DNA of 6,987 nt from Idiomarina sp. UBA6142 (GTDB lineage: Bacteria; Pseudomonadota; Gammaproteobacteria; Enterobacterales; Alteromonadaceae): contig DIVC01000097.1 in the NCBI GenBank assembly GCA_002423905.1, forward strand, positions 773-7,759. The letters run 5' to 3'. Of this stretch, positions 1 through 6,723 are shown one piece after another. The position numbers and the translations under genes were made by a program. Below the pieces are notes generated by a model, which worked only from the letters and a program-made list of their open reading frames with translations, had not been told where the DNA came from and ran no database searches. How positions within the stretch are numbered: position 1 is the first letter of the stretch; each line of letters begins with the position of its first letter.

Positions 1-521
1 CGATTGATGACGGCGGTACGCGGACGATCGAGTAATTGGGCTTGGATAGCGCGCCAGTTGAGCTCGTTACGGTCATAACGCAAGCCACGAATACCCATAT
101 TGGCAGCTAATTGCATATCAGTGTCACGATCGCCAATCACATAGGAATTGCTGAAATTCACTTTGCCTTGTTGCAGGTAATCTTTGACTAAGCCTAATTT
201 GGGCTTACGGCAACTGCAGTTATCCTGATCAACGTGTGGGCAAATCAGCACATCATCAAAGCGAATGCCTTGCGATGCAAAGATCTGCATCATTAAGTTA
301 TGGGGCGCATCAAAATCTGCCTGCGGAAAACTGGCGGTGCCCAAACCATCTTGATTGCTAACCATCACTAAGCGATAACCAGCGGCTTGCAGCGCTAATA
401 GGGCAGGCACCACGGCTGGCTCAAATTGTAGCTTAGCTAAATTATCGAGTTGCTTATCCACCGGTGGTTCTTCAACCAAGGTCCCGTCGCGGTCAATAAA
501 AAGAATAGCTTGTGCACTCAT
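1..521 (-). CDS. hisB: Histidinol-phosphatase / imidazoleglycerol-phosphate dehydratase HisB, N-terminal part (cut by window edge)
   Basis: This is the first 173 residues of HisB; the 3' end runs off the left edge. The visible part is the HAD-family histidinol-phosphatase domain, which removes phosphate from L-histidinol phosphate in the cytoplasm. The nucleophile motif is D10-R-D12-G-T, SNQDG lies at 55-59, the zinc-loop ligands are C94, H96, C102 and C104, K106 and K108 follow, and GDRDTD at 130-135 is the acidic HAD motif IV. The sequence tracks E. coli HisB through its phosphatase domain and ends at the linker region. By family knowledge, the imidazoleglycerol-phosphate dehydratase domain should follow outside the window; I cannot confirm the fusion here. 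The start ATG (521-519) overlaps the hisC stop as ATGA, and GAGG (533-530) sits 8 bases upstream. Confidence 0.95.
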   Translation of the reverse strand, partial: MSAQAILFIDRDGTLVEEPPVDKQLDNLAKLQFEPAVVPALLALQAAGYRLVMVSNQDGLGTASFPQADFDAPHNLMMQIFASQGIRFDDVLICPHVDQDNCSCRKPKLGLVKDYLQQGKVNFSNSYVIGDRDTDMQLAANMGIRGLRYDRNELNWRAIQAQLLDRPRTAVIN

Positions 522-1612
522 GCTGGAAGCCTCGCAATAAGTTGGTCCATTTCGGTAGCGCTGCCAATACTAATACGAACGGTGTTCGCCAGCGCAAATT
601 GTTTGGATTGGTTACGAATTAAGATACCGTCAGCACTCAATTGGTGCACCAAAGCGTCAGCGTCAGTCACGCGTAACAGCACAAAATTAGTGACGCTGGG
701 GAAGATTTGTTGAACCCAGCTGCGGCCTGCCAAGGCCTGCAGTAAACGTTGGCGTTGGGCCATGGTGTCATCGCGAAGTTGCCACATGGCCTTGATCGCA
801 TCAGCTTGGAGAGCGTTGATAGCGCCATCAATGGTTGGCTGTGGTAACGGGTAAGGAGCAATCACCTTTTGTAGCACGTTAATAATGCTGCTATCGGCAA
901 GCACAAAGCCACAACGCAGTGCGGCTAAACCAAAGGCTTTGGACAAAGTCCGCAAGACCACCAGTTGCGGGTAGGCCGTTAACCAGCTCGCCACGCCCAT
1001 AGTTTGGCTACCGTTGGTTGCGGTGAACTCTATATAGGCTTCATCCACCACCACTAAAGCTTGTCCGCCGACTTGTTCTAACAGCGCTTTTAAGTCAGCG
1101 CTGTCGAGCGGGTTGCCCAGCGGGTTCGATGGGCTACAGACAAAGATCAATTTGACCTGGGTTAAGTTGTCGCGAATGCCGTCAAGGTCAAGCTGCCAGT
1201 TGCATTCACCACGCTGCTGCAGTGGCACTTGCAGCGTCTCTGAACCGTGGGTTTGGGCGCTAATAGCGTACATGCCATAGGTGGGCGGACAAATCAGAAT
1301 ACGGTCTTGTTGAGGTTCGCAGAAGGCCCTAATCAGCAGTTCAATGGCTTCATCGCTGCCGCGGCCACTGAGCACGCGGTCGGCGCCGACGCCGGCATAG
1401 TCAGCATAGGCTTGGTTGAGGACACTGCTCTGAAAGGGCGGGTAGCGATTAACATCGGCCGCTGTTGGGGCTTTCGACGGGGTAAATGGTGCCTCGTTGG
1501 CATTCAGCCAAATGCCGCCACCGCTCATGCTGCGTCGCGCCGAGGCGTACGGAACTAAATCGCGCAAGTGGTTGCGCTGCAGACGCTCAGCGATGGTTAG
1601 CTCAGTCTTCAT
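518..1612 (-). CDS. hisC: Histidinol-phosphate aminotransferase HisC
   Basis: HisC is a 364-residue, PLP-dependent fold-type I aminotransferase. It moves an amino group from glutamate to imidazole acetol phosphate, giving L-histidinol phosphate. Visible family marks are NANE at 37-40, GRGSDE at 83-88, the CPPTYGMY stretch at 108-115, the substrate/PLP-contact motif SPSNPLG at 160-166, VVDEAYIEF at 188-196 with PLP-binding D190, the Schiff-base lysine K225 in [16 protein letters not shown] at 231-236, and the carboxylate-binding arginine R346 in VRISIG. Length matches the roughly 356-residue E. coli enzyme. The start is well fixed: GGAGG (1624-1620) lies 7 bases upstream and the ATG overlaps the hisD stop by 4 bases. 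One oddity is that SPSNPLG replaces the usual SPNNPTG, although the key second Asn is kept. Confidence 0.97.
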   Translation of the reverse strand: MKTELTIAERLQRNHLRDLVPYASARRSMSGGGIWLNANEAPFTPSKAPTAADVNRYPPFQSSVLNQAYADYAGVGADRVLSGRGSDEAIELLIRAFCEPQQDRILICPPTYGMYAISAQTHGSETLQVPLQQRGECNWQLDLDGIRDNLTQVKLIFVCSPSNPLGNPLDSADLKALLEQVGGQALVVVDEAYIEFTATNGSQTMGVASWLTAYPQLVVLRTLSKAFGLAALRCGFVLADSSIINVLQKVIAPYPLPQPTIDGAINALQADAIKAMWQLRDDTMAQRQRLLQALAGRSWVQQIFPSVTNFVLLRVTDADALVHQLSADGILIRNQSKQFALANTVRISIGSATEMDQLIARLPA

Positions 1613-2907
1613 GCGTCAGCCTCCAAACGAATCGTGACAGCACGTGCGTGCGCTATTAGACCTTCGGTTTCGGCAAGCTCGACGATGGCCTCAGCGAGGT
1701 CTGTTAGACCCTGCTTACTGGCTTTTTGCACGGTATAGCGGCGATAGAAGTCGAGTAAACCTAGGCTACTATAGTTGCGCGCAAAGCCATACGTTGGCAG
1801 CACATGGTTGGTGCCAGTGGCATAATCACCGCCGGCTTCTGGGGTATAGTGACCGACAAAAATAGAACCAGCAAAGGTTAATCGATTCAATAGGTTATCC
1901 GCCGCATCAAGTTGTAACGACAAATGCTCTGGCGCGTATTGCTGGCTAATTGCAACCGCTTGGTCAATGCTCTCGACCACTATCACTGAGCTACTGGCTA
2001 ATGCCTTGGTGGCAATCGGCGCACGCGGCAACTGGCTTAATTGCAATTGTACCTGGTCGACTACTTTGGCTGCTAACTCAGCTGATGGCGTTACCAGAAT
2101 AACCTGTGAATCAGCGCCGTGTTCAGCTTGTGACAGCAAATCGGCAGCGATAAACGCTGGACGAGCCGAGTCATCAGCAATGATCAGCAGTTCCGATGGT
2201 CCGGCTGGCATGTCAATGGCGGCGCCGCGGGCGTCTTGGGATACCAGTTGTTTGGCAGCGGTCACATAGCTATTACCCGGGCCAAATAGTTTATCGACTT
2301 TAGCGATCGATTCAGTGCCATACGCCAGCGCCGCAATGGCTTGAGCGCCACCGCAACGATAGATCTCGGTAATCCCGCAGAGTTGCGCCACATACATAAG
2401 AGCAGGCGATAGCTGCCCGGTTTTATCCGGTGGGCTCACCAGCACGCGGCGGCGGCAGTTGGCTAATTGTGCTGGAATACCTAACATCAGTGCGGTGGAC
2501 GGTAACACTGCGGAACCACCGGGAATATACAAACCAACCGCATCGAGTGGATGAAAGCGTTGACTACAAATCACTCCAGGGGCGGTCTCAACAGCAATGG
2601 GTTGGGGTTGCTGGGCGGCGTGAAAGGTACGAATAGTGCTGTAGGCTTTATCAATAGCTGCTTTGGTTTTGGCTGGCAGCAGCGCTGCGCGGGCGATAAT
2701 TTCGCTGTCAGCGACCCGCAGTTGCTGTAAATCAGCACAATCAAACTGCTGGGTGTAGGCTAAAACAGCAGCATCGCCTTGCTCACGCACGGCACTGACA
2801 ATGGTTTGCACTTGCTGTTGCAAACTGGCCGATTGCGCCATGGTAGGGCGCTCTAATAGCTGGTTTTGCTGAGCTGTGGTTAATGAATTCCAAGCAACAA
2901 CTTGCAT
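1609..2907 (-). CDS. hisD: Histidinol dehydrogenase HisD
   Basis: HisD is a 432-residue, zinc-dependent enzyme that carries out the last two steps of the pathway. It oxidises L-histidinol to histidinal and then to L-histidine with two NAD+. By alignment to remembered E. coli numbering (shifted by one residue), the zinc ligands are Q260, H263, D361 and H420, and the catalytic pair is E327-H328 in YAPEHL. The stretches GLYIPGG at 125-131, FGPGNSYV at 208-215 and DMPAGPSE at 232-239 are strong family signatures. Length is that of the single-domain bacterial enzyme, with no truncation. The ATG lies 3 bases after the hisG stop, and a GGGG element (2917-2914) inside the end of hisG serves as a weak ribosome-binding site 6 bases upstream. 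Its stop overlaps the hisC start as ATGA. Confidence 0.97.
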   Translation of the reverse strand: MQVVAWNSLTTAQQNQLLERPTMAQSASLQQQVQTIVSAVREQGDAAVLAYTQQFDCADLQQLRVADSEIIARAALLPAKTKAAIDKAYSTIRTFHAAQQPQPIAVETAPGVICSQRFHPLDAVGLYIPGGSAVLPSTALMLGIPAQLANCRRRVLVSPPDKTGQLSPALMYVAQLCGITEIYRCGGAQAIAALAYGTESIAKVDKLFGPGNSYVTAAKQLVSQDARGAAIDMPAGPSELLIIADDSARPAFIAADLLSQAEHGADSQVILVTPSAELAAKVVDQVQLQLSQLPRAPIATKALASSSVIVVESIDQAVAISQQYAPEHLSLQLDAADNLLNRLTFAGSIFVGHYTPEAGGDYATGTNHVLPTYGFARNYSSLGLLDFYRRYTVQKASKQGLTDLAEAIVELAETEGLIAHARAVTIRLEADA

Positions 2908-2910
2908 GTA

Positions 2911-3819
2911 CTACCCCATCATTTTTTCAATTGGCATGACCAAAATGGAACTACAGCCGATAGCTTTTAATTGTTCCATCGTTTCCCAAAACAAGGTTTC
3001 GGTACTAACCACGTGTACCGCGACTAATTCATCGGTGTGACTCAGCGGCAGCACGGTCGGGTGCTCGGCACCCGGTAATAGCTTACTGACTTGGTCAAGC
3101 TTAGCGCGCGGCGCATGAAGCATGATGTATTTGCTCTCACGGGCCTGTTGCACACCGTCAATGCGAGGCAGTAGTTGATCGATGACCGCCTGTTTCGCGG
3201 CATTTAATGGTTCTGGACGCTGAATGAGTTGCGCTTGTGAGCGGAAAATTACCTCACGCTCCACCAAGCCATTGGCCTCTAAGGTGGCGCCGGTGGAGAC
3301 CAAGTCACACACCGCGTCGGCTAAACCGGCCCGCGGCGCTACTTCGACACTGCCAGTTAAAATAGCGTTGCTTGCTTTTACGCCGCGCTGAGCTAAATAG
3401 TTCTGTAATAAATAGGGATAGGTGGTGGCGATGCGTTTGTCTTGCAAATCAGTGACACCACGGTAAGCCTCTTCTTTGGGCACCGCAATGGACAGGCGAC
3501 ACTGACCGAAGTCGAGTGCCCGCAGCCGGTTAAAACTATTTGGTCGCTGGGTGGCTTGGCGCTCAAGCCGCGCTTCCTCTAGCACGTTCTCACCGACAAT
3601 ACCAAGATCAACCACGCCATCCATGATTAATCCCGGAATATCGTCATCGCGCACCCGCAGTAAATCGACCGGCTGGTTATTGCTGTGCGCCAACAGCCGT
3701 GCTTCGTGCAGACTAAATTTGAAGCCACAAGCCTCTAACAGAGCAATAGATTCTTTGCTCAACCGACCGGACTTTTGGATGGCGATGGTTAAGCGTTTTG
3801 AATTCTTTTCAACGACCAT
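2911..3819 (-). CDS. hisG: ATP phosphoribosyltransferase HisG, long form
   Basis: HisG makes the committed step of histidine synthesis, joining ATP and PRPP to form phosphoribosyl-ATP. At 302 residues it is the long, hexameric form with a C-terminal ACT-like regulatory domain (about 225-302), which in this family binds histidine for feedback inhibition. It therefore should not need HisZ. Recognisable stretches are the N-terminal IAIQKSGRL (12-20), [11 protein letters not shown] (54-64), DLGIVGENV (71-79), and the PRPP-binding signature [20 protein letters not shown] at 156-175. The C terminus ends [13 protein letters not shown], nearly as in E. coli. The ATG is supported by GGAG (3830-3827) 7 bases upstream. 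That site lies directly behind the U-tract of the attenuator terminator, so hisG is the first structural gene controlled by it. Confidence 0.97.
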   Translation of the reverse strand: MVVEKNSKRLTIAIQKSGRLSKESIALLEACGFKFSLHEARLLAHSNNQPVDLLRVRDDDIPGLIMDGVVDLGIVGENVLEEARLERQATQRPNSFNRLRALDFGQCRLSIAVPKEEAYRGVTDLQDKRIATTYPYLLQNYLAQRGVKASNAILTGSVEVAPRAGLADAVCDLVSTGATLEANGLVEREVIFRSQAQLIQRPEPLNAAKQAVIDQLLPRIDGVQQARESKYIMLHAPRAKLDQVSKLLPGAEHPTVLPLSHTDELVAVHVVSTETLFWETMEQLKAIGCSSILVMPIEKMMG

Positions 3820-3832
3820 GGTAAATCTCCAT

Positions 3833-3867
3833 AAAAAAACCCCCGCAAGGGTTGCCTCGCGGGGGTT
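3833..3867 (-). terminator. his attenuator: intrinsic terminator (E:F hairpin)
   Basis: On the minus strand the bases from 3867 to 3838 form a near-perfect hairpin. The left arm AACCCCCGCGAGG pairs with CCTTGCGGGGGTT around a CAAC loop, giving 13 base pairs with one G-U. The GC-rich core is followed directly by seven T residues (3839-3833). This is a textbook Rho-independent terminator placed between hisL and hisG, 13 bases upstream of the hisG start. The other strand has no U-tract, so it should act only in the his direction. Its upstream arm can alternatively pair with 3877-3889 (see the leader entry). Confidence 0.95.
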
Positions 3868-3962
3868 CTAGTAGTAGGCGAGGGCAACCAAATGTGGCCA
3901 GCCCTCAACGCACAACAAGGCTAAGCCGATCGTGAATGATGGTGATGGTGGTGCCCGTTGTG
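3838..3962 (-). promoter_or_regulatory. his leader RNA with mutually exclusive hairpins (attenuation switch)
   Basis: Six segments can be traced by eye on the minus strand. A is CACAACGGG (3962-3954) and overlaps leader codons 4-6. B is CTTGTTGTG (3919-3911). C is GAGGGC (3906-3901). D is GGTTGCCCTCGC (3889-3878). E is GCGAGGCAACC (3860-3850), within the terminator left arm. F is the terminator right arm. A pairs with B (9 pairs, two G-U), C with D (GAGGGC/GCCCTC), and E with F. The alternatives are AGCCTT (3922-3917), which overlaps B, with AGGGCT (3905-3900), and D with E (11 pairs, one bulged C). A ribosome stalled on the His codons opens A:B, so B takes C, D takes E, and hisG is transcribed. 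A ribosome reaching the stop covers B, so C:D and E:F form. Pairings are read from sequence; the mechanism follows the Salmonella/E. coli his model. Confidence 0.88.
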
Positions 3963-3971
3963 GTAACGCAT
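3921..3971 (-). CDS. hisL: his operon leader peptide HisL
   Basis: This 16-codon ORF reads MRYHNGHHHHHHSRSA and ends in TAG (3923-3921). It has seven histidines, six of them consecutive (codons 7-12, 3953-3936), which is the sensor of charged tRNA-His in enteric-type his attenuators. AGGA (3985-3982) lies 10 bases upstream of the ATG, a slightly long but usable spacing. The peptide itself probably has no function after synthesis; its translation rate chooses between the leader hairpins. It differs from E. coli HisL, as I remember it, in length and flanking residues, but keeps the His run and its position ahead of the terminator. Confidence 0.93.
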   Translation of the reverse strand: MRYHNGHHHHHHSRSA

Positions 3972-4014
3972 AATGGTATGTTCCTAACAATGATTAGCAG
4001 TCATATTGCCAGCA

Positions 4015-4043
4015 ATTGTATAGATTGAGCCGGTGTTTCGCAA
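4015..4043 (-). promoter_or_regulatory. Predicted sigma70 promoter of the his operon
   Basis: On the minus strand, TTGCGA (4043-4038, 4 of 6 to the -35 consensus) and TACAAT (4020-4015, 5 of 6 to the -10) are separated by exactly 17 bases. Transcription would start near 4007, about 36 bases before the hisL ATG. An A/T-rich block at 4049-4064 sits at roughly -43 to -57, where an UP element would be. The call is by consensus and position; no start site was measured. Confidence 0.75.
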
Positions 4044-4081
4044 CCCTGTTTATAAAGCTTTTATGGCTTAAATGAAATTTG

Positions 4082-4109
4082 TTGTATGGTAGTTGTATAA
4101 AATTATAAG
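4082..4109 (+). promoter_or_regulatory. Candidate promoter of the exported protein-yoaA-tsaB unit
   Basis: TATAAG (4104-4109) is a 5 of 6 match to a -10 element, and TTGTAT (4082-4087, only 3 of 6) lies 16 bases upstream. A second possible -10, TATAAA, is at 4096-4101. The region is A/T-rich and lies back to back with the his promoter. If used, transcription would begin near 4116 and leave about 120 bases of leader. The -35 is weak, so this is tentative. Confidence 0.3.
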
Positions 4110-4226
4110 TGGATGCATCGAGTGCTATTTGCGCAGCGGCAGTCAACTTCTGTGCGACCGCAAAAATCGGTCTGGTAATTCTCCCTATTCGCTGCTAGCT
4201 TTTATGCCCTATCTATCCATCTGTTT

Positions 4227-4230
4227 GAGG
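4227..4230 (+). promoter_or_regulatory. Ribosome-binding site that fixes the start at 4237
   Basis: GAGG lies 6 bases before the ATG at 4237. Neither the in-frame TTG at 4093 nor the ATG at 4204 has a purine-rich element at a proper distance. The residues after 4237 form a clean signal peptide, which supports the choice. Confidence 0.65.
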
Positions 4231-4236
4231 TTCACT

Positions 4237-4797
4237 ATGTGCCGATTAGCCCCGCGACATATCAGGTTGACTGATTTTGCTTGGTATCTCGTCATGGCGG
4301 CTGCAGTGCCCGCCGCAGGAGCCCAAGAAGAGGCGCCAATTAAGCCAAGACCCGAGCAGCAAATTAACGTGCAGCAGCAACAGCTCGCCAAGCTGCTGGT
4401 CGGTAAAAAGTACCTTGATCCGTATCTGGTTAATTTCCTGAAAAGCATGAGCGACGCCGGTTACGAATACAAAGGTAGTGCTTACATTACCGATGCCAGC
4501 AGCACGCGGTTATGTATCTCTCATCTGCTGTACAATATCAGCGACTACGAAACCAATATTCTAGGACCATTTGTAACCTTACGTTTGGATGAATCATTGC
4601 CCACCGTGATGGGGCTCGAAGATGGCTTCTATTGGTCGGAAGTAAGTCATATTCAACGCAGCAATAATCAAGTCAGCTTTCGCTACTCTCCCTATGCAGA
4701 AACCCCAGGCACAGTGTGGCTAAACTCAGCCAGCGAAGCCGAGCGGGTGGAGCAAGGTATGCGCTATTTGGCCGAAAACTGTCAGGGTGTTTATTAA
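4237..4797 (+). CDS. Uncharacterised exported protein upstream of yoaA
   Basis: I do not recognise a family for this 186-residue protein. It begins with a likely Sec signal peptide: arginines at 3, 7 and 10, a hydrophobic core at about 14-26, and an A27-G28-A29 cleavage motif. The mature protein would start near Q30 and act in the periplasm or outside the cell. A charged, Gln-rich stretch follows (30-50, with QQQQ at 46-49), then a mixed, probably alpha/beta domain. Only two cysteines remain after cleavage, C93 and C182, so one disulfide is possible. There is no lipobox; C2 is in the signal n-region. It has no further membrane segment or catalytic motif I can name. It ends 3 bases before yoaA with no terminator between them, so it is probably cotranscribed with yoaA and tsaB. 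A longer start (TTG 4093) is possible but unlikely. Confidence 0.75.
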   Translation: MCRLAPRHIRLTDFAWYLVMAAAVPAAGAQEEAPIKPRPEQQINVQQQQLAKLLVGKKYLDPYLVNFLKSMSDAGYEYKGSAYITDASSTRLCISHLLYNISDYETNILGPFVTLRLDESLPTVMGLEDGFYWSEVSHIQRSNNQVSFRYSPYAETPGTVWLNSASEAERVEQGMRYLAENCQGVY

Positions 4798-4800
4798 TTC

Positions 4801-6723
4801 GTGTCTAGCATGCAGCAGTTATTTCAGCCGGATAGTCGGCTTGCCACTACCGTGCGTGGATTTACTCCGCGCGCCTCGCAAACGGCGATGGCTGAAGCCG
4901 TAGCTAGCGCGTTAACAGAGCGCCGACAATTAGTGGTAGAAGCTGAAACCGGTACAGGTAAAACCTATGCCTATTTGGTGCCCATTCTACTCAGTGATGG
5001 CAAAGCGATTATTTCGACCGGCACCAAGAACCTGCAAGAACAGTTATTTCACCGTGATCTGCCGGCGTTAAAGGCGGTATTAGCGCCAAAGAAGTCAGTG
5101 GCGCTGCTCAAAGGTCGTGGTAATTACTTGTGCTTGCATCGCATGAATCAGGCCTTAGCAGCGAGTGGTGAGCACAACAAGACGCTGCAGAGCCAATTGG
5201 TGGCGGTACGCAGTTGGGCGCAGCGTACTGACGATGGTGATGTTGGTACCATCAATATTCTGCAAGAGGATGCTGAAGTATTACCTTTAGTGACCAGCAC
5301 CGCCGAAAATTGTCTCGGTAGAGATTGTCCGGATTTTGACGACTGTTATGTGGTCAAAGCTCGTAAAAAAGCGCTTGAGGCAGATTTAGTGGTGGTGAAT
5401 CATCATTTATTTTTTGCCGATATGGCGCTGAAAGATGTTGGCTTTGGTGAGCTGATTCCGGCCGCCGATGCGGTGATTTTTGATGAAGCCCACCAGTTAC
5501 CTGATATTGCGAGTCAGTATTTTGGCGAGGCAGTGTCTAGCCGGCAAGTGCAAGAGCTAGCGCATGAAATGAAACTTTTATATGTGGCCACGCTAAAAGA
5601 TCTGAAACAACTCGACAAAGCCGCCGATAAACTACTGACGAGTCTACGTGATTTCCGCTTAGTGTTTGTCAACGACCCTAGCCGCGGCAATTGGCGAGCG
5701 TTTCGCCAGCAGGCATCAGTACAGGCTGCGGCGATGGTGGTCGAAGAGCATTTAAGCTTCTTTCATGAGGTGCTCAAAAGTGCACTTGGCCGCCATGCCG
5801 ATCTGGACAATGGTTATGAGCGCTGCGGTCAATTCTTGCATAAATGGCAACAACTGCAGGATACCGAGCGCACTGGGTACAGTTTTTGGTTTGAAACCAC
5901 GCCGCGGCAATTTACCTTGCACCAAACGCCGTTGAGTGTGGCGGATAAGTTCGGTGGCTACTTGCGCGCGAGCGACATGGCGTGGATTTTCACCTCAGCG
6001 ACCTTGGCGGTGAACGAAGATTTCAGTCACTTTACCGAGCAGTTAGGCTTGCAGCAGCCCACTACACTGTGTTTGCCCAGTCCATTTGATTTTCAGCAAC
6101 AAGCGCTGTTATGCCTTCCGCGTTATTTGCCGCAGCCCCATGAGCGTGGCATGAGCGAGGCGATTTTGCAGATCGTCACGCAGGTGTTGGATGCCAATCA
6201 GCATGGTGGAACCTTTGTGCTATTTACCAGTCACCGCATGTTGCAGTTGGTGGCACAGCAGTTAGCCATGGTCACCGATCGGCCACTATTGGTGCAGGGC
6301 AGCACCAGTAAACGTGACTTGCTCGAGCAATTCATTGCGCAAGGAAACGGGGTATTGCTCGGCACCTCGAGTTTCTGGGAAGGCGTGGATGTGCGCGGCG
6401 ATGCCTTGCGTTGTGTGATTATTGACAAATTGCCGTTCGCCTCACCCGATGATCCACTGCTGCAAGCACGGGTAGAAGATTGCCAGTTACGTGGCATCGA
6501 TGCCTTTGCTCAGGTACAATTGCCGCAAGCGGTGATCGCCTTGAAACAAGGCGCTGGGCGATTAATTCGCGACGCCAATGACAGCGGTGTTTTAATTGTT
6601 TGCGACCAACGCTTGGTGAGCAAACCCTATGGCGGGATATTTCTGCAAAGTTTGCCGAACATGCGCCGCAGCCGTGATTTAAATGATGCCATCGAATTTC
6701 TCAAACAACGTGATCAATCATGA
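4801..6723 (+). CDS. yoaA: ATP-dependent DNA helicase YoaA (XPD/DinG-like, iron-sulfur)
   Basis: This 640-residue superfamily 2 helicase matches E. coli YoaA along its length. In E. coli YoaA partners with the HolC (chi) subunit of DNA polymerase III and helps repair stalled or damaged replication forks. Visible motifs are Walker A ETGTGKT (49-55), four cysteines C111, C171, C176 and C182 spaced as the 4Fe-4S ligands of this family, DEAH at 228-231, FTSATL at 397-402, FTSHRM at 475-480, TSSFWEGVDVRGD at 522-534, and motif VI QGAGRLIR at 583-590. All key residues are kept, so it should be active. The start is uncertain: GTG 4801 is used here, but ATG 4810 gives 637 residues and aligns exactly with the E. 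coli N terminus. Neither has a strong ribosome-binding site, which suggests coupling to the upstream gene 3 bases away. Its stop overlaps the tsaB start. Confidence 0.95.
   Translation: MSSMQQLFQPDSRLATTVRGFTPRASQTAMAEAVASALTERRQLVVEAETGTGKTYAYLVPILLSDGKAIISTGTKNLQEQLFHRDLPALKAVLAPKKSVALLKGRGNYLCLHRMNQALAASGEHNKTLQSQLVAVRSWAQRTDDGDVGTINILQEDAEVLPLVTSTAENCLGRDCPDFDDCYVVKARKKALEADLVVVNHHLFFADMALKDVGFGELIPAADAVIFDEAHQLPDIASQYFGEAVSSRQVQELAHEMKLLYVATLKDLKQLDKAADKLLTSLRDFRLVFVNDPSRGNWRAFRQQASVQAAAMVVEEHLSFFHEVLKSALGRHADLDNGYERCGQFLHKWQQLQDTERTGYSFWFETTPRQFTLHQTPLSVADKFGGYLRASDMAWIFTSATLAVNEDFSHFTEQLGLQQPTTLCLPSPFDFQQQALLCLPRYLPQPHERGMSEAILQIVTQVLDANQHGGTFVLFTSHRMLQLVAQQLAMVTDRPLLVQGSTSKRDLLEQFIAQGNGVLLGTSSFWEGVDVRGDALRCVIIDKLPFASPDDPLLQARVEDCQLRGIDAFAQVQLPQAVIALKQGAGRLIRDANDSGVLIVCDQRLVSKPYGGIFLQSLPNMRRSRDLNDAIEFLKQRDQS

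Larger units (their letters stand above)
4044..4236. other. Divergent intergenic region and untranslated leader
   Basis: This stretch separates the his promoter from the plus-strand unit. Apart from the candidate promoter elements it holds an A/T-rich imperfect palindrome centred on AAGCTT (about 4051-4064), a small hairpin GACCG/CGGTC with a 7-base loop (4156-4172), and a 21-codon ORF from ATG 4113 to TAA 4178 without a convincing ribosome-binding site. The frame of the downstream gene stays open back to a TTG at 4093, but the extra residues look like translated noncoding DNA. No recognisable RNA gene or riboswitch was seen. Confidence 0.5.

Noticed and set aside
450..713. 87-codon plus-strand ORF across the hisC-hisB junction
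   Set aside because: It is antisense to two well-supported genes and has no ribosome-binding site.
1247..1558. 103-codon plus-strand ORF antisense to hisC
   Set aside because: It lies wholly within hisC, whose active-site motifs are intact, and its translation resembles no protein. It is a shadow frame.
1967..2269. 100-codon plus-strand ORF antisense to hisD
   Set aside because: It lies fully inside hisD with no ribosome-binding site or recognisable motif; shadow frame.
3838..3867. Bidirectional terminator
   Set aside because: The plus strand has no T-run after the hairpin (it reads TTCTAGTAG), and no plus-strand gene ends nearby.
3551..3871. 106-codon plus-strand ORF antisense to hisG and running into the attenuator
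   Set aside because: It is explained by hisG codon structure; the protein is low-complexity Ser/Arg-rich and it overlaps the terminator stem.
4113..4178. 21-codon ORF in the divergent leader as a second attenuator peptide
   Set aside because: No repeated regulatory codon, no usable ribosome-binding site and no terminator downstream.
4093..4236. TTG-initiated N-terminal extension of 48 residues on the exported protein
   Set aside because: The extra residues look random, no ribosome-binding site precedes the TTG, and the extension would bury the signal peptide. The ATG at 4237 has GAGG at a good distance.
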